Assembly (NCBI GenBank): GCA_946481035.1 | Contig: CAMLNK010000113.1 | Span: 1 to 8,776 of the forward strand | DNA length: 8,776 bases | Source: an uncultured Dyadobacter sp. | Lineage (GTDB): Bacteria > Bacteroidota > Bacteroidia > Cytophagales > Spirosomataceae | Direction: 5' to 3' | In this document: in pieces, positions 1-6,623 of the stretch | Layout: each line of letters opens with the position of its first letter | Numbering within the stretch: the first letter of the stretch is position 1 | Made by a program: the position numbers and the translations under genes | Notes under the pieces: model-generated | The model's database searches: none | The model's input: only the letters and a program-made list of their open reading frames with translations | Told to the model about the DNA's origin: nothing

Positions 1-186
1 GGACCGAGAAAGCTTGGGCTACTTGAAGGAAAAGGTGAAGTAATATTCAACGGCGATTTTAAGATTACCGATGAGGAGCTTTTTACTTCAAAAGGAGGAA
101 GAAAGTTGGGCATATTTAATGGTATGCCGGGCTATTTTATGCGTGATGATTTTTGCGTAACTACAAAAGAAGAATTTGATATATGA
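1..186 (+). CDS. DUF2281/VapB-like antitoxin, C-terminal part (5' end outside window)
   Basis: Reading from base 1 gives 61 codons ending in TGA at 184-186; the start lies upstream. The visible residues match the tail of small antitoxins partnered with PIN toxins: a basic R-K-x-G-x-x-x-G stretch followed by D-F/D-D-F and acidic residues ending in Phe. This pattern appears twice, at residues 3-28 and 34-59 of the visible part, with an exact 31-residue offset and no gaps, about 10 of 26 positions being identical. In this family the C-terminal segment usually wraps the toxin and blocks its active site, while the missing N-terminal part should dimerise and bind DNA for autoregulation. The stop overlaps the toxin start (ATGA at 183-186), so the two are translationally coupled. 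The family assignment rests on motif resemblance only. Confidence 0.7.
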   Translation, partial: GPRKLGLLEGKGEVIFNGDFKITDEELFTSKGGRKLGIFNGMPGYFMRDDFCVTTKEEFDI

Positions 187-581
187 AATATCTTCTGGAT
201 ACACACACATTAATTTGGACACTTTTAGAAACCCCAAAACTCTCTCCAAAAGCCACGGATGTGATTTTTAATGAATCAAACCTGGTCTACGTTAGTTCTA
301 TCGCTTTCTGGGAAATCTGTATTAAGATCGGATGTGGAAAGCTTGGTCTCGGGAGTATTAAACCGGAGGACCTCCCACAAATTTGTCGGGACTGTGGATT
401 CGAGCTGCTGACGCTGAATGCCAATGATGCGAGTACTTTCGATCAATTACTGGCCGATCACCACAAGGACCCATTTGACCGCATACTCATATGGCAGTCG
501 ATTTGTAACGATATGATCTTCATTACCGACGACAAAAACATCCGCAAGTACGCCTCCGAAGGCCTCCAAGTAGTCTGGTAA
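183..581 (+). CDS. PIN-domain toxin, VapC-like ribonuclease
   Basis: The 132-aa product has the full length of a PIN-domain toxin. It is expected to be a Mg2+-dependent endoribonuclease that cleaves tRNA, rRNA or mRNA in the cytoplasm when freed from its antitoxin. The acidic active-site residues are all visible: Asp6 in LLDTHTLIW, Glu44 in SSIAFWEI, Asp96 and Asp99 in HKDPFDR, and Asp116 in ITDDKNI. The DTHTLIW/DPFDR version is typical of the PIN subgroup paired with DUF2281 antitoxins in Bacteroidota and cyanobacteria. The ATG at 183 lies inside the antitoxin's final codons, the usual coupled layout. No terminator hairpin is evident after the stop. The AT-richer base use compared with the sulfatase genes suggests a separately acquired module. 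The RNA target cannot be read from the sequence. Confidence 0.92.
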   Translation: MKYLLDTHTLIWTLLETPKLSPKATDVIFNESNLVYVSSIAFWEICIKIGCGKLGLGSIKPEDLPQICRDCGFELLTLNANDASTFDQLLADHHKDPFDRILIWQSICNDMIFITDDKNIRKYASEGLQVVW

Positions 582-624
582 TCTCCCTGCAAACCCATTT
601 TTCGACGAATTTCAAGCCGACCCC

Positions 625-655
625 TTGCGTTTTCAAATTCTTTAAACTTACTTTG
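625..655 (+). promoter_or_regulatory. candidate Bacteroidota-type promoter for the leader and binding-protein transcript
   Basis: TTG at 625-627 and TACTTTG at 649-655 are separated by 21 nt. This approximates the Bacteroidota -33 (TTTG) and -7 (TAnnTTTG) elements, but both are imperfect and the -7 box is one base short. Transcription would begin near 662, leaving about 60 nt before the small leader ORF. It is the best candidate I see in the gap, but only weakly supported. Confidence 0.22.
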
Positions 656-725
656 TCTATCAAATTAGTAGATTTTATCTGTTAACCACCAGCAGACAAG
701 GTCAATACCACAATCTTTTTCAAAC

Positions 726-824
726 ATGAAATCGATGGATCGTTATTCTTCGCGCAGTATTATTATGCCTATGGTGGGCCATTCCGGTTATTCTTCCGCA
801 CTTGCTTCTTGTTGCTGTTGTTAA
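726..824 (+). CDS. putative cysteine-rich leader peptide (32 aa ending CCCC)
   Basis: An ATG at 726 opens a 32-codon frame that ends with TGT TGC TGT TGT and then TAA (810-824). The product begins MKSMDRYSSRS and ends SALASCCCC. Its residues are rich in Ser, Met and Tyr, with no membrane segment, so a cellular function for the peptide itself is unlikely. Leader ORFs with polycysteine tracts are known in other phyla, for example actinobacteria, to sense charged tRNA-Cys by ribosome stalling and to control sulfur-acquisition genes. Here the ORF lies 105 nt upstream of a secreted binding protein followed by sulfatases, which fits that role. The heptamer GCTGTTG occurs at 814-820 and again at 825-831, flanking the stop. 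I could not find a convincing pair of alternative hairpins, so attenuation versus translational control is open. A chance ORF remains possible. Confidence 0.5.
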   Translation: MKSMDRYSSRSIIMPMVGHSGYSSALASCCCC

Positions 825-929
825 GCTGTTGCCTACGATAGCACGTGGCCGCATTCTGATTTTCATCCTGTTACATATCATTAATTAGCTGTGGGTCGAC
901 TGGTCCATGCATTCAACCGCTTTTACATC

Positions 930-1862
930 ATGAAGAACTTTAAGACAATCATTCTGGCAGCAGGCCTCGCGCTGGCCGCTTTTCCCAATGCATTTGCGCA
1001 GGAATCCAATGAAAATAAAGTGATCATTACCGGGGTGCGTTTCGCTTATCCGCTGGTCGATAAATGGATAAAGGAATATACCGCTGCCAATCCAAAGGCG
1101 CAGATCGTGATCGAAACGCGGACGATCACCGATCCGGCGAAATATGACTTGCTGATCGAGGCCTATGATCAGGAAAAAGAGGTAAAAGACACCCGCGAGT
1201 ATATTTCGATCGGTCGGTATGCACTGCTGCCGGTGGCTAATGCAAAATCGGCGTTTGCAAAAGAATATGCAGATAAAGGATTGAATGAGAAGACGTATAA
1301 GCAGATCTTCTTCCACGATATTTACGCAGAAAAAGACAAGTCGCTGACGACGCAGTACACTATTTACACACGCCTCCAAAAGGCCGGTGCGCCACTCACT
1401 TTCGCGAAATATTTCGGTTATGAGCAGCAGAATATCAAAGGCAAAGCGATTGCCGGCGCTGACGAGCATTTGATCAAGGCGCTTCTCAAAGACGAAACGG
1501 GCATTACCTACACCACACCCGGGCTTGCATACGACCTGCAAAGCCGCAAGCCGGTCGAAGGGCTGACGATTATTCCTGTCGACCTGGATGGTAACGGCCG
1601 TGTTTCTAAAGAGGAAAAAGCACTGGAAAACCTGGATCAGGTGATCGCAACGCTGGAAGCCGAAAAAGTAAAAAATGTGCCGGTTGAAAACATCCATTTT
1701 TCAATCGCGAAAAATAACTCGAACCCCGAAGCCAAGAAATTCCTGCTTTGGGTTGCCGCGAATGCCGATAAAGACCTTCACCAGTTCGGTTATCTGAAAG
1801 CTGATGCCAAACGCCTGGCCGAGGAGAAAGAGAAACTGGAAAGATTTCAGGCTGTAAAATAA
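930..1862 (+). CDS. PstS-like periplasmic oxyanion-binding protein
   Basis: The product is a 310-aa secreted solute-binding protein. The start at ATG 930 is preferred over the in-frame GTG at 891 because it begins a clean signal peptide (MKNFKTIILAAGLALA, cleavage after AFA, residue 23). The mature part resembles the Bacteroidota group of PstS-type phosphate ABC binding proteins, for instance FAKYFGYEQQNIKGKAI (about 158-174), YDLQSRKPVEG (about 201-211) and a closing KKFLLWVAAN segment. Residues 218-229 form a complete EF-hand-style calcium loop, D-x-D-x-N-G-x-V-x-x-x-E. The mature protein contains no Cys and no Met by my count. No permease or ATPase gene lies nearby. With a polycysteine leader upstream and sulfatases downstream, the ligand may be sulfate rather than phosphate; that is inference, and the fold assignment is by resemblance. 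Confidence 0.75.
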   Translation: MKNFKTIILAAGLALAAFPNAFAQESNENKVIITGVRFAYPLVDKWIKEYTAANPKAQIVIETRTITDPAKYDLLIEAYDQEKEVKDTREYISIGRYALLPVANAKSAFAKEYADKGLNEKTYKQIFFHDIYAEKDKSLTTQYTIYTRLQKAGAPLTFAKYFGYEQQNIKGKAIAGADEHLIKALLKDETGITYTTPGLAYDLQSRKPVEGLTIIPVDLDGNGRVSKEEKALENLDQVIATLEAEKVKNVPVENIHFSIAKNNSNPEAKKFLLWVAANADKDLHQFGYLKADAKRLAEEKEKLERFQAVK

Positions 1863-1874
1863 GGTTTGCACGCC

Positions 1875-1910
1875 AGCGGGCACGACGTCATGTTGTGCCC
1901 GCTTTTTCTT
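1875..1910 (+). terminator. intrinsic terminator-like hairpin between binding protein and sulfatase
   Basis: A 12-bp stem pairs 1875-1886 with 1892-1903 (11 Watson-Crick pairs and one G-T) around the 5-nt loop GTCAT. T1903 belongs to the stem and starts a T-rich tail that runs to 1910. This is the canonical form of a rho-independent terminator on the + strand. It begins 12 nt after the binding-protein stop and ends about 20 nt before the sulfatase ATG, too close for a separate promoter in between. It therefore probably acts as a partial terminator or mRNA-stabilising stem that lowers sulfatase expression relative to the binding protein. Confidence 0.85.
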
Positions 1911-1929
1911 CACCATTCCCAAAACTTTT

Positions 1930-4251
1930 ATGACCAAATTGTTACGATCCGCCCTCACCAGGCAGCGGCTGGGCATGCTTTTGCTCGGAGCCGCCGTTTT
2001 CAGCCGCGTTTCGGCGCAGCACGACCCAGTTCAGCCCTTCCGGGGAAGGATCGGCAAGACGATCGAAGAAACGGAACAATGGTGGCAGGAGCAACCCAAG
2101 GCCCCCAAGGGTGCACCAAATGTCGTGTGGATTTTGCTCGACGACGTAGGTTTCGGTGCGACATCGGCGTTCGGCGGGCTGATCGACACGCCCAATTTTG
2201 AAAAGCTGGCCAAGGGCGGCTTGCGCTACACCAACTTTCATACAACCGGAATTTGCAGCCCCACGCGCGCATCCCTGCTCACGGGCAGGAACCCACATAG
2301 TGTAGCAATGGGTCACCACGCCGAGCTCGGTATCGGGGTGCCGGGTTATAATGGTAATATTCCCTTCGAAGCCGGTACGGTGGCGGAAATTTTTAAAGAA
2401 AATGGCTATAACACGTTCGCGCTGGGCAAATGGCACGGTAACCAGCCCCGCGACCTCACCATTGCCGGGCCATACAACCGCTATCCGACGGGTCGTGGTT
2501 TCGAGCATTTTTATGGCTTTCTCGGCGGTGCTACCGATCAGTGGCACCCGCAGTTGGTGGAGGAAACTTCGCCGATCGATATCGAGCCCAACACCAGGCA
2601 TTTGAACCAGCTGCTGTCCGACAAGGCCATTTCCTACATCGCCAACCAGAAGTCGGCCGATCCCGAAAAGCCATTTTTCCTTTACCTCGCAACCGGCGCC
2701 GCACATGCGCCGCATCACGTTGCACGCGAGTGGAGCGACAAATATAAAGGCAAGTTCGATGGTGGCTGGGACGAGTACCGCGAAAGGGTTTTCCAGCGGC
2801 AGCTTGCTGGCGGCCTGGTACCCAAAGGCACACAACTGCCTCCGCGGCAAACCGGTATCAAGCCCTGGAACTCGCTTTCGGCCGACGAGAAGAAGATTTA
2901 CGCCAGGTTTATGGAAGTATATGCCGGCTTCCTTTCCTATACCGACTACGAAATTGGCCGCGTAACCGACTACCTGCAACAAATCGGTCAGCTTGATAAT
3001 ACAGTGATTTTCCTAGTTGTGGGCGACAATGGCGGTAGCAAAGAGGGAACGTACACGGGCACGGCAGGTACGGCCGAGAAGTCTTCCGGCGACGATATCA
3101 AATTCCTTTTGTCGCAATACGACAAACTGGGCACTGAATACAGCTATCCGAACTACCCGCTGGGCTGGTCGCAGGCTACGAACACGCCGTTCCGCTATTG
3201 GAAGAGCGATGTAAATGCGGAAGGTGCATCACATACCACGCTCATCGTGCATTATCCCAAAGGCATTACCGATAAAGGCGGCCTGCGCGCGCAATACACG
3301 CACGTGACCGACATTCTGCCGACTACCATTGAGCTCACAGGCGTGAAAGTGCCTGCCGAAATTAATGGCTACAAACAATGGGCGTTCCATGGGACATCGC
3401 TTGCGTATTCGCTCAACGATGCACAGGCTGCGGCGCAGCACACTCAGCAGTATTATGAGCTGCACGGCGGGCGGGCTATTTATAAGGATGGCTGGAAAGC
3501 GAGCGTGTACCATCCACGGAACACATTCGGTGAGCAAACGACCGATATTAATTTCATTGCGGATTTTAAGCGGGATAAATGGGAGCTTTACAATATCAAT
3601 GAAGACTGGAACGAGATCAACGACCTCGCCGCCAGGTACCCCGAAAAACTGGAAGCGTTGAGAAAACTGTTTGACCAAGAAGCGGAGAAATACAATGTGT
3701 ACCCGCTCAAAAACTTCCGCGCGGGGCTCACACCACCGCCAGTTAGTCCGAAGACCGTGATCTACGAGGGGACGACTATTAAGACACGTGTTTACATCGG
3801 AAAAGGCCCGGTGGACATTACCGCCGAAATAGAAGCGGGTAAGAATGCAGAGGGCGTGATTTTCGCGAATGGCGGTTTGTTGGGCGGAAGCAGTCTTTAT
3901 ATCAAACAAAACAAATTGCATTACCTGCTCAATGACGGCCTTAAACCAGTTGTGCTAACCTCTTCCAAAGCCCTGAAAGAGGGCCGCAACACAATCCGGG
4001 TAGCGTTTTCCGCCGATAAAAAGGTGACTTTGCTCGTGAATAGCGAGAATGCGGCAGAGCACGCGGGCGTCGGGACAAAGTATCTGGCATCGGCTTCGTC
4101 GGATGGTTTTAGTGTTGGGAAAGACCTCAATTCGCCGGTTACCAAAGATTACCCCGGCACCTTTGCATTCAATGGAAGGGTAAAGCAGCTGGTAATCGAG
4201 CAGCGTGAGGAGAATCAGGAGAAAGTGGGTTTATTACAAAAGGAAAAGTGA
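1930..4251 (+). CDS. secreted arylsulfatase, AtsD/PAS-like (S1_4 type), with C-terminal beta-sandwich
   Basis: This 773-aa type I sulfatase hydrolyses sulfate esters and releases sulfate. A signal peptide ends at VSA|Q (residue 29). Catalytic and metal-site residues are visible: Asp71-Asp72, Cys109 in CSPTR (109-113, converted to formylglycine), Lys167 and His169 in GKWH, His259 in AAHAPHH, Asp366-Asn367 in GDNGG, and Lys425. The segment after the signal (GRIGKTIEETEQWW) and the NYPLGWSQATNTPFRYWK region match the long arylsulfatases related to mycobacterial AtsD and Pseudomonas PAS. Residues from about 605 to 760 form the beta-sandwich (AEGVIFANGG, GGSSLYIKQ) usual in that subgroup. The mature protein has one Cys, the catalytic one, and only Met127 and Met328. 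It follows a terminator-like hairpin and precedes the next sulfatase by 7 nt. The natural substrate is unknown. Confidence 0.95.
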   Translation: MTKLLRSALTRQRLGMLLLGAAVFSRVSAQHDPVQPFRGRIGKTIEETEQWWQEQPKAPKGAPNVVWILLDDVGFGATSAFGGLIDTPNFEKLAKGGLRYTNFHTTGICSPTRASLLTGRNPHSVAMGHHAELGIGVPGYNGNIPFEAGTVAEIFKENGYNTFALGKWHGNQPRDLTIAGPYNRYPTGRGFEHFYGFLGGATDQWHPQLVEETSPIDIEPNTRHLNQLLSDKAISYIANQKSADPEKPFFLYLATGAAHAPHHVAREWSDKYKGKFDGGWDEYRERVFQRQLAGGLVPKGTQLPPRQTGIKPWNSLSADEKKIYARFMEVYAGFLSYTDYEIGRVTDYLQQIGQLDNTVIFLVVGDNGGSKEGTYTGTAGTAEKSSGDDIKFLLSQYDKLGTEYSYPNYPLGWSQATNTPFRYWKSDVNAEGASHTTLIVHYPKGITDKGGLRAQYTHVTDILPTTIELTGVKVPAEINGYKQWAFHGTSLAYSLNDAQAAAQHTQQYYELHGGRAIYKDGWKASVYHPRNTFGEQTTDINFIADFKRDKWELYNINEDWNEINDLAARYPEKLEALRKLFDQEAEKYNVYPLKNFRAGLTPPPVSPKTVIYEGTTIKTRVYIGKGPVDITAEIEAGKNAEGVIFANGGLLGGSSLYIKQNKLHYLLNDGLKPVVLTSSKALKEGRNTIRVAFSADKKVTLLVNSENAAEHAGVGTKYLASASSDGFSVGKDLNSPVTKDYPGTFAFNGRVKQLVIEQREENQEKVGLLQKEK

Positions 4252-4258
4252 CATTTAA

Positions 4259-5650
4259 ATGACCCATTTTATGAGAAGACTTTTAATGGGCGCAGCCGTG
4301 CTTCTGGCAGCACTGACCGCCCAGGCACAAACGCACCGGAAACCCAATATCGTCGTCATCCTGGCCGACGACCTCGGGTACGGCGACATCGGTACATTCG
4401 GGGCTACGGACATTCGTACACCGAACATCGACGGACTGGCTGCAAACGGTATCAAACTCACTTCGTTCTATTCCACCTCGCCCGTGTGCAGCCCCACGCG
4501 CGCGGCGCTCATTACAGGGCGGTACCCGCGCAGGCTCGGGATCGATCATGTGTTTTTCCCGGAAAGCTTCACCGGCATTCCATCCGAAGAAGTGACCATC
4601 GCCGAGGCGTTGAAAGGCAACGGTTATCGCACGGCAATCTTCGGAAAATGGCACCTGGGCCATCACAGGCAGTTTTTGCCTTTGCAAAATGGCTTCGATG
4701 AATATTATGGCATTCCTTACAGCAACGACATGATGGGCGTGGCGTACCTGCGCGGTAATGATGTGGACAGCATTAAGGTAAACCAGAAATACATTACGCA
4801 GACGTACACCAAGGAAGCCGTACGCTTCATAGACCACAACAAGGACAAGCCTTTTTTCCTCTACATAACCCACAATATGCCGCATGTGCCGATTTACGCT
4901 TCGCCGAAGTTCGAGGGTAAGTCCCAAAGAGGGTTGTATGGCGACGTGATCGAGGAGCTGGATTGGAGCGTGGGAGAAGTGGTGAGCGCATTGAAAAAGA
5001 ATGGCCTGGAAGAGAATACGCTGGTGGTTTTTACGAGCGATAATGGCCCCTGGCTGATCTTCGACGTGGAAGGCGGCTCGGCCGGGCCGTTGCGGCAGGG
5101 TAAGGGAACGACGTTCGAAGGCGGCCAGCGCGTGCCTACCGTGGCTTACTGGCCGGGTAAGATCAAGCCGGGGACTGTTTATGACGATCTGGCATCGCAT
5201 CTGGACCTTTACCCGACGATTATCAGTCTAACCGGCAGCCAGAAAACACAAACGAAGAAGCCGCTCGACGGAGAAGACATCAGCCCGGTGCTTTTTGGTA
5301 CCGGCAAACGGAAAGGCGATGAGTTTGCCTATTATTCCAATGGCATTATCGAGGCCTACCGCAAGGGCGACTGGAAGATCAGGCTGCCGCAAAAAGAGGT
5401 GAAGGCCGGTAATGCGACGATTGTTCAGGGGACGGATACATTGCTTTTCAATCTCAAAGCTGATATTGGTGAGCAGAATAACCTTTTAAAGGACAATCCG
5501 GCGAAAGCGAAGGAACTGCTGGCCTCACTCGAAGTCTATAAAAAGAAAATCGGCGATACCCCGCCGGCAATCGTGATGCGAATGCCGGCGGACGACAGCC
5601 ATATTAAAAAAAGAACCGAGCGGGCCGCTGGGAAAAATACAGGTAAGTAA
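4259..5650 (+). CDS. secreted sulfatase, GALNS/arylsulfatase A-like
   Basis: The 463-aa product is a second type I sulfatase. Its signal peptide ends at AQA|Q (residue 23). The active site is complete: Asp37-Asp38 in [10 protein letters not shown], Cys77 in CSPTR with the TGR that follows, Lys130 and His132 in GKWHLG, His209 in MPHVPIYAS, Asp261-Asn262 in TSDNGP, and Lys282 in RQGKGTTFEGG. The segments PIYASPKFEGKSQRGLYGD and QGKGTTFEGGQRVP resemble human GALNS and arylsulfatase A, so a sulfated sugar ester is a plausible substrate, although this cannot be settled from sequence alone. ATG 4259 gives the best signal peptide; ATG 4271 would also leave one. The gene starts 7 nt after the previous stop and is surely cotranscribed with it. 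Like its neighbour it needs a formylglycine-generating enzyme encoded elsewhere. Confidence 0.95.
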   Translation: MTHFMRRLLMGAAVLLAALTAQAQTHRKPNIVVILADDLGYGDIGTFGATDIRTPNIDGLAANGIKLTSFYSTSPVCSPTRAALITGRYPRRLGIDHVFFPESFTGIPSEEVTIAEALKGNGYRTAIFGKWHLGHHRQFLPLQNGFDEYYGIPYSNDMMGVAYLRGNDVDSIKVNQKYITQTYTKEAVRFIDHNKDKPFFLYITHNMPHVPIYASPKFEGKSQRGLYGDVIEELDWSVGEVVSALKKNGLEENTLVVFTSDNGPWLIFDVEGGSAGPLRQGKGTTFEGGQRVPTVAYWPGKIKPGTVYDDLASHLDLYPTIISLTGSQKTQTKKPLDGEDISPVLFGTGKRKGDEFAYYSNGIIEAYRKGDWKIRLPQKEVKAGNATIVQGTDTLLFNLKADIGEQNNLLKDNPAKAKELLASLEVYKKKIGDTPPAIVMRMPADDSHIKKRTERAAGKNTGK

Positions 5651-5709
5651 GTAGTTTTGGGATGGTTACGTGTTTTGATAGCCATTCCATTTTTACTTTA
5701 AAACGAGCC

Positions 5710-6390
5710 ATGAAAAAAATCACAACCACAGCCCTTGGGCTTTCATTCGCCCTGTCTTTTTTGGTCAATTCTGCCCGGGCGCAGGAAATCGCACTTAAAC
5801 CTGCTTCGCTCACGCCTTATCAGGTGGCCGTTACCGCAACCGACTACAAAGGAAAGCAGGCCATTGCCCTGGAAATGCCGGGAATGCCCAATAATGAAAA
5901 GACCGTTGCCGTGTTGAAAGACATTGATTTTCATAACGGTACCATCGAAGCCACCATTTCAGGCCAGCCGAGGGCAAATTCCGGCGAAGGAGCGCGCGGG
6001 TTTGTCGGGATCGCATTCAGGGTTGCTGCGGATACTTCCAAAATGGAGCTGTTTTACATTCGTCCGACGAATGGCCGCGCCAACGACCAGATACGCCGGA
6101 ACCATTCGACGCAATACGTTTCGATGCCCGGGTTCCCGTGGGAAAAGCTGCGGAAGGAAGCGCCGGAAAAGTATGAAGCCTATGCCGATATGTTGCCGGC
6201 TGAATGGACAAAGGTGAAGATCGAAGTAAAGGACGAGACCGCGAAGTTTTACGTGAACGGCGCCTCGCAGCCGACATTGATCGTCAACGACCTCAAACAG
6301 GGAAAAGACCTGCGCGGGAGCGTTGGCTTGTGGATCGGACCGGGTAGCCTCGGACATTTCGCCGACCTGAAAGTAACCAAACTGGATTAA
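5710..6390 (+). CDS. secreted concanavalin/LamG-like beta-sandwich protein (DUF1080-like)
   Basis: The 226-aa product starts best at ATG 5710, where a signal peptide begins (MKKITTTALGLSFALSF, cleavage after ARA, residue 24); an in-frame ATG at 5662 would add a non-signal-like extension. The mature part has the alternating strands of a concanavalin A-like jelly roll: FHNGTIEATISGQP (75-88), FVGIAFRV (98-105), MELFYIRPTNGRANDQIRR (112-130), WTKVKIEVKDETAKFYVNG (166-184) and a final GSVGLWIGPGSLGHFADLKV. This resembles the LamG and DUF1080 (3-keto-disaccharide hydrolase) superfamily. I see no assured catalytic motif, so binding of carbohydrate or a hydrolase role are both possible. It lies 59 nt after a sulfatase in the same orientation and probably shares its transcript. 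It has no Cys but ordinary Met content. Confidence 0.8.
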   Translation: MKKITTTALGLSFALSFLVNSARAQEIALKPASLTPYQVAVTATDYKGKQAIALEMPGMPNNEKTVAVLKDIDFHNGTIEATISGQPRANSGEGARGFVGIAFRVAADTSKMELFYIRPTNGRANDQIRRNHSTQYVSMPGFPWEKLRKEAPEKYEAYADMLPAEWTKVKIEVKDETAKFYVNGASQPTLIVNDLKQGKDLRGSVGLWIGPGSLGHFADLKVTKLD

Positions 6391-6425
6391 TCGATTCCTA
6401 TCGTATGTTACCAGCTTAAAATATC

Positions 6426-6459
6426 CCCAATAATGCGAGGCTATCCTTGCATTATTGGG
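6426..6459 (+). terminator. 15-bp hairpin, probable terminator of the first unit
   Basis: Bases 6426-6440 pair with 6445-6459 (14 Watson-Crick pairs and one G-T) around the 4-nt loop CTAT. The stem begins 35 nt after the beta-sandwich gene's stop. There is no immediate run of T; the tail is ATGCATAAATTTATTTT. It may therefore terminate weakly or protect the 3' end of the transcript. Confidence 0.6.
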
Positions 6460-6524
6460 ATGCATAAATTTATTTTACACACTAAGTTTATAGGATAAGT
6501 ATTTTTATAGAAATCCTGTCGACC

Positions 6525-6543
6525 GGAAATAGCCACCATTTCC
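6525..6543. repeat. perfect 6-bp inverted repeat upstream of the second sulfatase unit
   Basis: GGAAAT at 6525-6530 and ATTTCC at 6538-6543 are separated by 7 nt, a 19-bp dyad of operator-like size. ACC at 6522-6524 and GGT at 6548-6550 could extend it with a small bulge. Function is unknown, and an arm this short may occur by chance. Confidence 0.3.
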
Positions 6544-6594
6544 AGACGGTACATTTACAAATGCCTGTTCATACTTAAAAGACAGGGCCAGGAT

Positions 6595-6623
6595 TGCGTG
6601 TATGCGGGTATACTGCGTATATG
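6595..6623 (+). repeat. near-identical 10-nt direct repeats upstream of the sulfatase at 6661
   Basis: TGCGTGTATG at 6595-6604 and TGCGTATATG at 6614-6623 differ at one position and are 19 nt apart start to start, close to two helical turns. A third partial copy, GCGTAATG, follows at 6629-6636. Such spacing suits tandem binding of a regulator. The evidence is pattern only. Confidence 0.28.

Noticed and set aside
662..929. SAM-type or other metabolite riboswitch upstream of the binding protein
   Set aside because: I could not recognise conserved riboswitch core sequences or a convincing multi-stem fold; only a weak 6-pair hairpin at 892-907 and a short GGCCA/TGGCC pairing (777-781 with 846-850) were found.
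891..930. In-frame GTG at 891 as an earlier start for the binding protein
   Set aside because: It would add 13 residues ahead of a normal signal peptide (MKNFK...) and spoil its N-terminal charge pattern; ATG 930 is the better start.
885..1697. A 270-codon open frame on the - strand opposite the binding protein
   Set aside because: It is a shadow of the + strand gene: no recognisable domain, biased low-complexity composition rich in Phe, Arg and Ile, and the + strand product has a clear family and signal peptide.
1942..2982. A 346-codon open frame on the - strand opposite the first sulfatase
   Set aside because: No known motif, and it lies wholly inside a sulfatase with complete catalytic residues; such frames are common in GC-rich coding sequence.
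5660..5700. Possible terminator between the GALNS-like sulfatase and the beta-sandwich gene
   Set aside because: GGATGG and CCATTCC can pair only with a bulge and a long loop; the stem is too weak to call despite the following T-rich stretch.
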